A stretch of DNA of 52,065 nucleotides from JANOYC01 sp031428675 (GTDB lineage: Bacteria; Actinomycetota; Actinomycetes; Actinomycetales; Microbacteriaceae). The first letter of the stretch is position 1. Each line of letters begins with the position of its first letter. The position numbers and the translations under genes were made by a program. Below, piece by piece: positions 5,357 to 13,435 of the stretch. The DNA lies in contig JANOYC010000042.1 in NCBI GenBank assembly GCA_031428675.1, forward strand, positions 1 to 52,065, given 5' to 3'. The notes beneath the pieces were generated by a model. That model saw only the letters and a list, made by a program, of their open reading frames with translations. It ran no database searches and was not told the DNA's origin.

Positions 5357-7282
5357 CTACTCGTTCCTGAGGGTTCGGCGCTCGGACTCGATGTCCATCA
5401 GTTCGCGCTGCAGGTTCGTGTAACGATCGGGATGCACAGTCCGGTCGGTGCGCTGCAAGGCACCCAGCAACTCGGCTTTGCGGTGCTGCAGATCGGTCTC
5501 GATAAGCGCCGCGGCCACACCTTGGCAGTACACCTCGAGTTGTTCGGCGCGTTCGGGGATCGGCGCGACGCTCAATTGCTTCACGAGGGTCGAGAACGGC
5601 CCCGGTACCTGCTCGGCGATTGTCGCAACCCAACCCGGGGAATCCCACGCGTCGAGATTGACCGCGATGGTGTCGCGAACGATAGCGAGTGTGCGGTTGC
5701 CGAACGTCACGTTGATCGCCCGCTCAAGCAACCCGCGACCAACCAGTTTCGGCTGTTGGAGCAGGGCCATGAGCGCGTCACGCTCAAGCCGTGTGGCCGG
5801 GTCGGTGGGCAGTTGGGTGATCGATGCCTCGTCACGACGCGCCGAATCCGGATGCCCATCGAGCGCCCCGTCGGGGTCGCTCGGCGCCCAGTCGGACGGG
5901 GCATCGCGCTCGGCGGGTCGGCGACCGCCCTGCCGCGCGTTGTTCGTGACGCTTGACCGTGCCGCGGACACGGCTCTGTGCACATCGAGCGGATCCATGC
6001 CGAGCCAACCCGCGAGACTGCGTTCGTACCCCACTCCCATCGCCTGATCGCGGATCGCGGCGACAACCGGGGCCGCCGCGCGCAACCCGGCAACCCGACC
6101 CTCCACCGAGTCCAGGTCGTGATTCGCGAGCGTGCGGCGAATCATGAACTCGAACATCGGCTTGCGTGTGCGCACGAGGCGACGCACCGCATCGTCCCCC
6201 TTCTTCAAGCGCAGGTCGCACGGATCGAGGCCCTCTTCCGCGACCGCGACGAAGGTCTGTGCAGCAAACCGTTGCTCCTCGGAAAAAGCACGGGACGCCG
6301 CTTTCTGGCCCGCCTCATCCGGATCGAAGGTAAAGATGACCTCGCCGGTGCCCCGCGCATCCGGGTTGTCGACGTCGCCCAACACGCGGCGAATCATCGT
6401 GATGTGATCGACGCCGAAGGCCGTGCCGCACGTTGCCACCGCCGTTGTCACCCCCGCGAGGTGACAGGCCATCACGTCGGTGTACCCCTCCACGACGACT
6501 ACCTGCTTACCGCGTGCGATGTCCTTGCGCGCCAGATCAAGCCCATAGAGCACCTGACTCTTGTGATATACGACCGTGTCGGGAGTGTTCAGGTATTTCG
6601 GGCCTTTGTCATCGTCGAGAAGGCGACGGGCGCCGAATCCCAACGTCTGCCCGGTGACGTCCCGAATCGGCCACACGAGCCGGCCCCGGAACCGATCGTA
6701 GATTCCTCGATCGCCCTGCCCGACCAGGCCAGCGGCGAGGATCTCGGCCTCAGTGAATCCGCGGCCCTTCAGGTGCTTCGAGAGAGCGTCGAACGACTTC
6801 GGCGCGAAACCGACGCCGAACCGCACCGCCGCCGCGTGGTCGAAGCCTCGCTCGCCGAGAAAGCGCCGGGCCGGCTCGGCTTCCGGGGTCGCGAGCTGAT
6901 CGACGAAGAATTCAGCTGCGGCCGCATTTGCGCCGATCAGGCGAGCCCGATTTCCGTAGTCGCTCGGCTGTCCGCCGTCTTCGTAGTGCAGTTCGAACCC
7001 GATCCGCGACGCCATGCGCTCGACTGCCTCGGCGAACGAAACGTGATCCATCTTCTGCAGGAAGGAGAACACGTCGCCGCCCTCGCCGCATCCGAAGCAG
7101 TGGTAAAAACCAACCTGAGGACGCACATGAAAACTCGGGCTGCGCTCGTCGTGGAAGGGGCAGAGCCCCTTCATAGAGCCGACACCGGCGCTCTTCAGGG
7201 TGACGTAATCGCCCACGACATCAGCGAGGTTGATGCGCGCCCTGACTTCGTCGATGTCGCTTCGTCGAATCAGGCCTGCCAC
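5357..7282 (-). CDS. dnaG: DNA primase
   Basis: DnaG makes RNA primers at the replication fork. The zinc-binding domain shows C41-P-F-H44 and C62-F-G-C65. The RNA polymerase core follows (LGFGARRL, KYLNTPDT), with TOPRIM residues in VVVVEGYTD (Glu265) and FTFDPDEAG (320-325). The C-terminal ~170 residues form the helicase-binding region, preceded by a charged linker (NNARQGGRRPAERDAPSDW). At 641 aa it is typical of actinobacteria. It starts with GTG 9 bases after dgt. TAGAAT lies 6 bases before the GTG, so a leaderless promoter inside the gap is possible in addition to read-through from dusB-dgt. Confidence 0.97.
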   Translation of the reverse strand: MAGLIRRSDIDEVRARINLADVVGDYVTLKSAGVGSMKGLCPFHDERSPSFHVRPQVGFYHCFGCGEGGDVFSFLQKMDHVSFAEAVERMASRIGFELHYEDGGQPSDYGNRARLIGANAAAAEFFVDQLATPEAEPARRFLGERGFDHAAAVRFGVGFAPKSFDALSKHLKGRGFTEAEILAAGLVGQGDRGIYDRFRGRLVWPIRDVTGQTLGFGARRLLDDDKGPKYLNTPDTVVYHKSQVLYGLDLARKDIARGKQVVVVEGYTDVMACHLAGVTTAVATCGTAFGVDHITMIRRVLGDVDNPDARGTGEVIFTFDPDEAGQKAASRAFSEEQRFAAQTFVAVAEEGLDPCDLRLKKGDDAVRRLVRTRKPMFEFMIRRTLANHDLDSVEGRVAGLRAAAPVVAAIRDQAMGVGYERSLAGWLGMDPLDVHRAVSAARSSVTNNARQGGRRPAERDAPSDWAPSDPDGALDGHPDSARRDEASITQLPTDPATRLERDALMALLQQPKLVGRGLLERAINVTFGNRTLAIVRDTIAVNLDAWDSPGWVATIAEQVPGPFSTLVKQLSVAPIPERAEQLEVYCQGVAAALIETDLQHRKAELLGALQRTDRTVHPDRYTNLQRELMDIESERRTLRNE

Positions 7283-7291
7283 GCAACGATT

Positions 7292-8611
7292 CTAGGTCGG
7301 CGGGGCGACCCGGCCCGCCGCGCCGTCAATCGGCGATTGTTGCGGCCGCAGAGTTGACGTCCGACCCCCATCGACGATGCGCTCATGCCATGTCATCGCC
7401 GACTGGTCGGTGAGCGACGCGACCTGGTCAACGACCACCCGCTTGCGCGCGGAGTCATCGGCGGCATCCGCCCAATCTGTGGCGAACCCCGGATCGAGAT
7501 GGCGATCCCCTGTCATCAGCAGCGCCTCCGCCAATTCGGTCAGGATGCCACGCTGGCGCACGTAGATAGGCTGCCGCGAATTGGTCGACATCACGTTCGC
7601 CGCGACAATTCCCTTGAGTACGGCGATCTCGGCCCCCGTTTCGCGCGGCACGATCACGTCGGCGCCGAACCGCTGAAGCGCACGACCCGGATGCGCGAGA
7701 CGCGTGGCGTGCACCGCTTCGTGCGCGAACCGTCCGATGAGCTGACTCGTGAGGTTCTTCAAGCGCGCCAGATCGACCCGGCTGCCGCTCCACGAGTCGA
7801 TCCAGTAATCGAGGCTGTCCAAACGGTCGAACGCGGCAATGAGTTCGTCGTGACCGATCTCGCCGCCAATCCACTCGAACATCGAGTCGACAAGGTCATC
7901 ATGGTTGACACGGGCGCTGAGCGCGGGCACGTCGAGGTATCCACTGACGATCGCGTCTTCGAAGTCGTGCACGGAATACGCAATGTCGTCGCTCAAGTCC
8001 ATCACTTGGGCCTCGATGCACCGGTGGCGATCGGGTGCATCCGCTCGCAACCAGGTGAAAGCCGCGACGTCATCGTCGTAGAAGCCGAACTTGCTTCGGC
8101 CGCTCGGATCGGGAATGCCCGAACTATGGGGCCACGGGTACTTCGTGCTCGCGTCGAGCGTTGCGCGGGTGAGATTGAGGCCGTAACTCCGACCATCGCG
8201 CCCGAAGACCTTCGGCTCAAGCCTGGTCAGCAATCGCAGGGTCTGCGCGTTGCCCTCGAAACCGCCGATGTCCGATGCCCACTCCGACAGAGCGCGCTCC
8301 CCGTTGTGACCGAAGGGTGGGTGGCCGAGGTCGTGAGACAAGCAGGCGGTGTCGACGACATCCGGATCAAGTCCCAGGCTCGCGGCGAGTTCACGACCAA
8401 CCTGCGCGACCTCCAGGGAATGCGTGAGCCGGTTGCGCGCGAAATCGAGCCCTGCGGTGGGGCTGAGCACCTGGGTCTTCGCGGCCAGTCGGCGCAGCGC
8501 GCTCGAATGCAACACTCGGGCTCTGTCTCGGGCGAAATCACTCCGCCTGCTGGAGTGGTGCTCGGGCATCCACCGCTCGGCGTCGGACTCGCTGTAGCCG
8601 TTATCCGCCAC
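7292..8611 (-). CDS. dgt: Deoxyguanosinetriphosphate triphosphohydrolase-like protein
   Basis: An HD-domain nucleotide hydrolase that splits dNTPs into deoxynucleosides and triphosphate, helping set dNTP pools. Metal ligands are visible as His in RNRLTHSLEV, the HD pair in ACLSHDLGHPPFGHNGE, and a later Asp in VMDLSDDIAYSVHD. At 439 aa it matches the bacterial Dgt family. It starts with GTG, overlaps the end of dusB by 11 bases and is followed by dnaG. The dusB-dgt-dnaG order is widely conserved in actinobacteria and places it in a replication-linked operon. The last ~25 residues (TSTLRPQQSPIDGAAGRVAPPT) look unstructured. Confidence 0.93.
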   Translation of the reverse strand: MADNGYSESDAERWMPEHHSSRRSDFARDRARVLHSSALRRLAAKTQVLSPTAGLDFARNRLTHSLEVAQVGRELAASLGLDPDVVDTACLSHDLGHPPFGHNGERALSEWASDIGGFEGNAQTLRLLTRLEPKVFGRDGRSYGLNLTRATLDASTKYPWPHSSGIPDPSGRSKFGFYDDDVAAFTWLRADAPDRHRCIEAQVMDLSDDIAYSVHDFEDAIVSGYLDVPALSARVNHDDLVDSMFEWIGGEIGHDELIAAFDRLDSLDYWIDSWSGSRVDLARLKNLTSQLIGRFAHEAVHATRLAHPGRALQRFGADVIVPRETGAEIAVLKGIVAANVMSTNSRQPIYVRQRGILTELAEALLMTGDRHLDPGFATDWADAADDSARKRVVVDQVASLTDQSAMTWHERIVDGGRTSTLRPQQSPIDGAAGRVAPPT

Positions 8612-9881
8612 TGTGACTCAACTCGGCCTCGGTCAGCGTTGCGCGGTGAGTCTCTTGGAGTTCTCGGCTATCGAGCCACCGATCAGGCAGCGACGGTTTC
8701 TTCGGAGTGCCCGCGCGTCCGCGCTGTCCTTCAGCATCCTTGCCGGGGTAGGGCTGCTGGCCGTCGAGCTCGCCGAGCAAGTCATCGAGTTGAGCGAGAG
8801 AACGCACCGAGGCGAGGCTAGCTCGCAGTTCACCGCCGACGGCGTAACCCTTGAAATACCATGCGACGTGCTTGCGAATGTCGCGGCAGGCACGATCTTC
8901 GTCGCCGTCGAAGAACTCGGTGAGCAGTTCGGCGTGCCGGCGGAATGCTTCGGCGACTTCTCCCAGTACCGGCTGGATGCGCGCAGCGACGACCCCCGCG
9001 CCGGCAGATCGCGCGGCAAACGCAGCCGCCAGATCGCCGAACAACCACGGACGCCCCAAACAACCGCGGCCGACGACGACTCCGTCACAACCCGTTTCGT
9101 CCATCATGCGCAGCGCGTCATCGGCACTCCAGATGTCGCCGTTGCCGAGAATGGGTGTGTCGCTGATCGTCTCTTTGAGCGTTGCGATAGCCGACCAATC
9201 CGCGGTGCCGGAATAGAACTCGGCGGCGGTGCGCGCATGCAGCGCAATGCTGGCCACGCCCGCTCCCTGCGCCGCCCGCGCCGCCTCGAGGTAGGTCAAA
9301 TGGCCGGCGTCGATGCCCTTGCGCATCTTCACGGTGAGCGGGATATCGCCAGCCGCTCCAACCGCGCGTTCCACGATCTCGCGGAACAAATCGATCTTCC
9401 ACGGCAGAGCCGCTCCCCCGCCTTTGCGAGTGACCTTCGGCACGGGGCAGCCGAAGTTCAAATCAATGTGATCGGCACGGTCTTCGGCAACGAGCATCGT
9501 GACGGCCTCGGCGACGGTTTTCGGGTCGACGCCGTAGAGCTGGATGCTGCGTGTCGACTCCGACTCATGGTGGCGGATGAGGCGCATGCTTTCAGGCGTG
9601 CGCTCGACCAGGGCGCGACTCGTGATCATCTCGCTCACATATAGTCCGGCACCATATTCGCGGCACAAGCGCCGAAACGCGGTGTTCGTGATGCCTGCCA
9701 TCGGCGCGAGCACAACCGGCACGTCGAGAGTCAACGGGCCAATGTGCAACGCGCCCGCGGCCACAGGCACAGCCACGCCCGCCGCCACAGGCTCGCCCAC
9801 GCCCGCCGCCACAGATTGCGAGGTCGCCGAAGACGCACGAGCGCTATCGTTGAATGCCACAGGGGCGCTGTTCACAGACAT
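8601..9881 (-). CDS. dusB: tRNA-dihydrouridine synthase (DusB-like)
   Basis: A flavoenzyme that reduces specific uridines in tRNA to dihydrouridine using FMN and NADPH. The TIM-barrel motifs are LAPMAGITNTAFRRLC, the catalytic Cys in HIDLNFGCPVPKVTRKGGGAAL, KMRKGIDAGH, LHARTAAEFYSG and the phosphate-binding GDIWS...VVGRGCLGRPWLF. The start is placed at ATG 9881, giving 426 aa. Longer in-frame starts would run across the divergent deacylase gene. The first ~40 residues are unusual: they include three copies of VAAG-type repeats encoded by a 24-bp minisatellite. It overlaps dgt downstream and is separated from the divergent gene by 34 bp. Confidence 0.93.
   Translation of the reverse strand: MSVNSAPVAFNDSARASSATSQSVAAGVGEPVAAGVAVPVAAGALHIGPLTLDVPVVLAPMAGITNTAFRRLCREYGAGLYVSEMITSRALVERTPESMRLIRHHESESTRSIQLYGVDPKTVAEAVTMLVAEDRADHIDLNFGCPVPKVTRKGGGAALPWKIDLFREIVERAVGAAGDIPLTVKMRKGIDAGHLTYLEAARAAQGAGVASIALHARTAAEFYSGTADWSAIATLKETISDTPILGNGDIWSADDALRMMDETGCDGVVVGRGCLGRPWLFGDLAAAFAARSAGAGVVAARIQPVLGEVAEAFRRHAELLTEFFDGDEDRACRDIRKHVAWYFKGYAVGGELRASLASVRSLAQLDDLLGELDGQQPYPGKDAEGQRGRAGTPKKPSLPDRWLDSRELQETHRATLTEAELSHSGG
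9752..9815. repeat. 24-bp tandem repeat inside the dusB 5' end
   Basis: A 24-bp unit beginning CGCCCGC(G/C)GCCACAG is present about 2.7 times (from 9752, 9776 and 9800). In the dusB frame it encodes the repeated VAAGVxxP peptide ahead of the conserved barrel. The copy number may vary between strains. Confidence 0.6.
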
Positions 9882-9915
9882 GTCCTCCAATTCTCCCAGA
9901 TCCCGCGGAGGCACG

Positions 9916-10392
9916 ATGCAAGGGCGTGAGCGCGTAAGGTCGGATGCCGCGAACCGCGGGGTGCAGATCGAGTTCGTGGAGCGACCGGAAGCCGACTCGC
10001 TCGAGGCCGCGGCGCGGCTGCTCGGGCTGGAGGCAGCATCCGTGGTGAAGACTCTCGTGGTCAAGCGCAGTGATGGCACCTACTTGTTCGCGCTCGTCCC
10101 CGGCGACCGGCAGATTTCCTGGCCGAAATTGCGGGCCGTCATCGGGGTGAATAAGCTTCGGCTGCCCGACGAGCACGCCGCGTTTGAAGCCACGGGCTAT
10201 GCGCGCGGCACCATCACCCCGTTCGGGAGCGAGGTGGCGTGGCCCGTAGTCGCTGATGCGTCAATTGTTGGGCGACGAGTCGCGATGGGCGCGGGCGAAC
10301 AATCCCTCAACGTGTTTGTCGACGCTGACGATGTCATTGCCTCATTCGCGGCGACTGTCGCCGACGTGACGGAGTTGATCACGCCGAGCTAG
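9916..10392 (+). CDS. YbaK/EbsC-family aminoacyl-tRNA deacylase
   Basis: A 158-aa editing-domain protein that clears mischarged tRNAs in trans; Cys-tRNA(Pro) and Ala- or Ser-charged tRNAs are typical targets. Family features are the N-terminal EFVERPEADSLEAAARLLG, the Lys-containing SVVKTLVVKRSDGTYLFALVPGDRQ, then the GYARGTITPFG loop and a VDADDVIASFAA C-terminus. The start ATG 9916 has GGAGG 5 bases upstream. Longer versions of the frame would overlap dusB on the other strand. The promoter must lie in the 34-bp gap or inside dusB. Which aminoacyl group it removes cannot be read from the sequence. Confidence 0.88.
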   Translation: MQGRERVRSDAANRGVQIEFVERPEADSLEAAARLLGLEAASVVKTLVVKRSDGTYLFALVPGDRQISWPKLRAVIGVNKLRLPDEHAAFEATGYARGTITPFGSEVAWPVVADASIVGRRVAMGAGEQSLNVFVDADDVIASFAATVADVTELITPS

Positions 10393-10418
10393 GCGCTGGC
10401 GCCGGCCCGCGGCTACCT

Positions 10419-10490
10419 GTGACGTTTTTATGTGCCGTCGGCACGCGCCCCCATGTGACGTCTTTACGTGCCGTCGGCACGCGCCCCCAT
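10419..10490. repeat. Two tandem 36-bp repeats with a palindromic core
   Basis: Units 10419-10454 and 10455-10490 differ at 2 of 36 positions. Each holds the palindrome GTGCCG-T-CGGCAC and a run of C. On the minus strand each begins with an 8-codon frame MGARADGT followed by TAA, and one of the two differences is a silent third-base change. No spacer separates the copies, so this is not a CRISPR array. The rest of the 10393-10690 gap holds only a possible TTGACA (10604-10609) and no gene. Confidence 0.7.
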
Positions 10491-10691
10491 TCGCCCGTGC
10501 AATCGGGGGCTTTAGATCGCGTCTTCGTCGATTCGTCGATTGATCTGAGCGTGCGAGTGGTGATCAGGAATCGCACACAATTGCGCCTCGCACAATTTTA
10601 CGGTTGACACCTCGAGCCTAGGCAGCTCAATCGTGCGGGTGATGGTGGTGGAATCTAGCATTAGATCCTCTCTCCCTAACGTCCGTCCTGC

Positions 10692-10725
10692 GACCGGTTT
10701 GCGCTACCGGTCCGGCTTTATTTTG
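10692..10725 (+). terminator. Stem-loop with T-rich tail
   Basis: GACCGG (10692-10697) pairs with CCGGTC (10707-10712), followed by CGGCTTTATTTTG on the plus strand. It could end the deacylase transcript about 300 bases downstream of that gene, or a short RNA from the TTGACA at 10604. It overlaps the 3' end of the DUF559 gene on the other strand. Confidence 0.45.
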
Positions 10726-11744
10726 TCCGACCGTAGACCCGCGCGCCCCTGCGACCCGCGCGCCCCACCGTCCCCCTTCGGAAATTCAGGAAACGGGGGC
10801 GCGGGCCTCGCAACGACCCGGGAATTTACGCGCCTGCGTGGTCGAGCCCGACCGTCCAGTCCTGAATTTCCGAGATTGCGGCGGGCACCGCGCGCGTCGA
10901 GGGCCGACAGGATCGCCGCATACACCGCATCCCATTCGTAGAAGACCATGCGCGCGCTGGGCCGGATCACGTGGAGTCCCGTGCGCGTGATCGCGATGTC
11001 CTTGCGCCGGTCATGTTCGAATCGGTGCCGATGGAATTGGTCGCCGTCGACCTCGATGGCGGCGCATCCATCGATGAGGAGGTCGAATTGATCGATGTCT
11101 CCCACGCGAACTTGCGATATCACCACGTGACCGGCCAGCCGCGCGCGCGTGCGCACCAGACTCTCGGGCAGGCTGTCACAGCGTGGATCGCTCATCCGCG
11201 CCACCCAGCGACGAGCGATCGGAAGCTGGATGACAAGCCGTTCGAAATCACAATCATCGAGTCGACCGGTGCGCCGCGCCCAGTCAATTGCAGCAACGGC
11301 GGTCTCTACCGATTCATCGAGAACTACCCGCAACAGCGCATCACTCAACCCGACGATAAGGGCTGATCCACGTTCACCGACATCAAACGCATCCCAGTGC
11401 ACAATCTCACTCGTTCTCGTGACGTCGGTCAGCCGAAGAAATCGGTTGCCTTCGGTGCGCAGCCGCGCCGCGTTGGCGGGAACCGAAACGTGCAGAGGAT
11501 GGGCGCCGAGCACCCAGCCTCCCATCGCCCGGATGGCCGAAATACCCGTGAGACGACCGCCAACACGCACGGCGCGCACTCGCGGATCGCCTTGCGGAAG
11601 TGTCGTGTACCAGCCTTGACGGGCCCGCGCCACGGAACCGGAACGAACCGCCAGCGTCAAGTCAAGGTCGCGAGCCCCACGCCGCACAAGTTGCTGCTTC
11701 TGGGCCATTCCGCCGTGCTCCTCAACGATTGCCGCGATATCCAT
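10704..11744 (-). CDS. DUF559 endonuclease-like protein with AbiEi-type N-terminal HTH
   Basis: A 346-aa two-domain protein. The N-terminus (AAIVEEHGGMAQKQQLVRRG...) resembles the HTH of type IV antitoxin AbiEi proteins. The middle is a helical region. Residues ~215-290 are a Vsr/PD-(D/E)XK-like fold: DQFDLLIDGCAAIEVDGDQFHRH gives the D...ExDG active-site pattern, followed by RRKDIAITRTGLHVIR. The normal DUF559 fold ends near residue 290. The last ~55 residues (RRNLGNSGL...PPFPEFPKGDGG) are encoded by a REP-like inverted repeat, and look like an extension created by that insertion. A second copy of the repeat lies upstream. Such genes are abundant in Microbacteriaceae; their function is not established. 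Confidence 0.75.
   Translation of the reverse strand: MDIAAIVEEHGGMAQKQQLVRRGARDLDLTLAVRSGSVARARQGWYTTLPQGDPRVRAVRVGGRLTGISAIRAMGGWVLGAHPLHVSVPANAARLRTEGNRFLRLTDVTRTSEIVHWDAFDVGERGSALIVGLSDALLRVVLDESVETAVAAIDWARRTGRLDDCDFERLVIQLPIARRWVARMSDPRCDSLPESLVRTRARLAGHVVISQVRVGDIDQFDLLIDGCAAIEVDGDQFHRHRFEHDRRKDIAITRTGLHVIRPSARMVFYEWDAVYAAILSALDARGARRNLGNSGLDGRARPRRRVNSRVVARPAPPFPEFPKGDGGARGSQGRAGLRSDKIKPDR
10779..10872. repeat. REP-like inverted-repeat element, copy A
   Basis: Arms CGGAAATTCAGGA (10779-10791) and TCCTGAATTTCCG (10860-10872) are perfect reverse complements 68 bp apart, around a GC-rich centre. The element forms the 3' part of the DUF559 gene. The AAATTCAGG core is shared with copies B and C. 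Confidence 0.8.
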
Positions 11745-11866
11745 GCATTGACGGTCGCGTGAAAGAGCCTGCGGCAGTCCTCGCGAGCGCGATCGGTGGG
11801 ACGGGATCGACTGCGCTCCCCTGTGGACGAGATCGCCGAGGCTGCGCCGGCGTCGCCCGCGCGCCT

Positions 11867-11967
11867 CCTTCGGAAATTCAGGAAGTTCACGACGAGCGTC
11901 GTATGCCGCCGCCGATTTTCAGGCGCTCTAAGGCCCAGTTGCGACAAGAGTCCTGAATTTCCGAAGG
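11867..11967. repeat. REP-like inverted-repeat element, copy B
   Basis: Perfect 17-bp arms CCTTCGGAAATTCAGGA (11867-11883) and TCCTGAATTTCCGAAGG (11951-11967). It occupies most of the gap between the start of the DUF559 gene and the end of glyS. With copy A it brackets the DUF559 gene. Confidence 0.85.
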
Positions 11968-11992
11968 ATGCCGAGGAGGCGCGGGCGGGGGG

Positions 11993-13378
11993 CTAGGCGC
12001 CGAGAAGGTGTTGCGCGAGGTAGCCGTTCAGGCGATCCAGCGATACCCGCTCTTGCGCCATCGAATCGCGCTCGCGCACGGTCACCGCGTTGTCGTCAAG
12101 CGAATCGAAGTCGACCGTGACGCAGAACGGCGTGCCGATCTCGTCTTGACGGCGGTACCTGCGTCCGATCGCTCCAGCGTCATCGAAGTCGATGTTCCAG
12201 AACTTGCGAAGGTCGGCAGCAACCTCGCGAGCGAGCGGCGAGAGCCGTTCGTTGCGAGACAGCGGCAACACTGCGGCCTTCACTGGCGCCAGGCGGCGGT
12301 CGAGGCGGAGCACCGTGCGCTTGTCGATACCGCCCTTGGCGTTGGGCGCCTCGTCCTCCGCATACGCATCGACCAGAAACGCCATCAGCGAGCGAGTGAG
12401 CCCCGCCGCCGGTTCAATCACATACGGCACCCAGCGTTCGTTCTTGGTCTGGTCGAAGTACGACAAGTCAGTTCCGGATGCCGCCGAATGCGTTTTCAAG
12501 TCGTAGTCGGTGCGATTGGCGATACCTTCGAGCTCGCCCCACTGGCTTCCCGCGAATCCGAACTTGTACTCGATATCGACCGTGCGCGTCGAGTAGTGCG
12601 AGAGCTTTTCGACCGGGTGTTCGAAAAGCCGCAGGTTCTCAGGGTTGATGCCGAGGTCGACATACCACTGCATCCGCAGGTCGATCCAGTACTGGTGCCA
12701 TTCGGCGTCCGTACCGGGCTCGACAAAGAATTCCATCTCCATCTGCTCGAACTCGCGAGTGCGGAAGATGAAGTTTCCGGGCGTGATTTCGTTGCGGAAG
12801 CTCTTGCCGATCTGGCCGATGCCGAACGGGGGCTTCATGCGCGCGGTGCCGAGCACGTTGGCGAAATTGACGAAGATGCCCTGCGCAGTCTCCGGGCGAA
12901 GGTAATGCAGTCCCTCTTCGTTGTCGACCGGTCCGAGGAACGTCTTCAGCAGGCCGGAGAAGTTCTGCGGCTCTGTCCACGACCCGGGCTGGCCGGTGTC
13001 AGGATCGCGGATGTCGGCGAGTCCGTTCACCGGCGGATGCCCGTGCTTTTCCTCGTACGCTTCGAGAAGGTGGTCTGCGCGATACCGCTTGTGCGTGTGC
13101 AAAGACTCGACGAGCGGGTCGGTGAACACCTCGACGTGGCCGGATGCCTCCCACACGCGACGCGGCAGAATGACAGCCGAGTCCAGCCCGACGACATCAT
13201 CGCGGCCGGCGACCATCGCCTGCCACCACTGGCGCTTGATGTTCTCCTTGAGCGCTACGCCGAGCGGTCCGTAATCCCACGCGGAGCGGGATCCGCCGTA
13301 AATCTCCCCCGACTGGAAAACGAAACCGCGACGCTTCGCGAGGGAAATGACGGGATCGAGACGGGACGGCGTTGCCAC
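11993..13378 (-). CDS. glyS: Glycine--tRNA ligase, single-chain type
   Basis: This class II synthetase charges tRNA-Gly. It is the alpha2 form (461 aa) found in actinobacteria, not the alpha/beta GlyQS form. Visible class II features are GEIYGGSRSAWDYGPLGVALKENIK at the N-terminus, LRPETAQGIFVNF, the motif 2 region FRNEITPGNFIFRTREFEQMEMEFF, and motif 3 VIEPAAGLTRSLMAFL, with a C-terminal anticodon-binding domain (APVKAAVLPLS...GTPFCVTVDFDSL). It starts with GTG 13378, with GGAG 5 bases upstream. It stands alone, between the aminotransferase gene and the repeat-flanked DUF559 gene. No T-box leader was seen. Confidence 0.96.
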   Translation of the reverse strand: MATPSRLDPVISLAKRRGFVFQSGEIYGGSRSAWDYGPLGVALKENIKRQWWQAMVAGRDDVVGLDSAVILPRRVWEASGHVEVFTDPLVESLHTHKRYRADHLLEAYEEKHGHPPVNGLADIRDPDTGQPGSWTEPQNFSGLLKTFLGPVDNEEGLHYLRPETAQGIFVNFANVLGTARMKPPFGIGQIGKSFRNEITPGNFIFRTREFEQMEMEFFVEPGTDAEWHQYWIDLRMQWYVDLGINPENLRLFEHPVEKLSHYSTRTVDIEYKFGFAGSQWGELEGIANRTDYDLKTHSAASGTDLSYFDQTKNERWVPYVIEPAAGLTRSLMAFLVDAYAEDEAPNAKGGIDKRTVLRLDRRLAPVKAAVLPLSRNERLSPLAREVAADLRKFWNIDFDDAGAIGRRYRRQDEIGTPFCVTVDFDSLDDNAVTVRERDSMAQERVSLDRLNGYLAQHLLGA

Positions 13379-13435
13379 GGGAACTCCAATAGTCAGCCGA
13401 GCTGGATGCCCGGTCGAGGATACGAAAGCTCCAGC

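Noticed and set aside
5978..7357. A 459-codon plus-strand open frame
   Set aside because: It is antisense to dnaG, which has intact zinc, TOPRIM and helicase-binding regions. The translation is compositionally biased and matches no family.
10419..10490. CRISPR-like repeat
   Set aside because: The two copies are directly joined with no spacer and only two exist; no cas genes are present.
10379..10576. A 65-codon minus-strand frame through the 36-bp repeats
   Set aside because: The frame simply translates the repeats (GRVPTA...DVT twice), has no ribosome site and no known relatives that I recognise.
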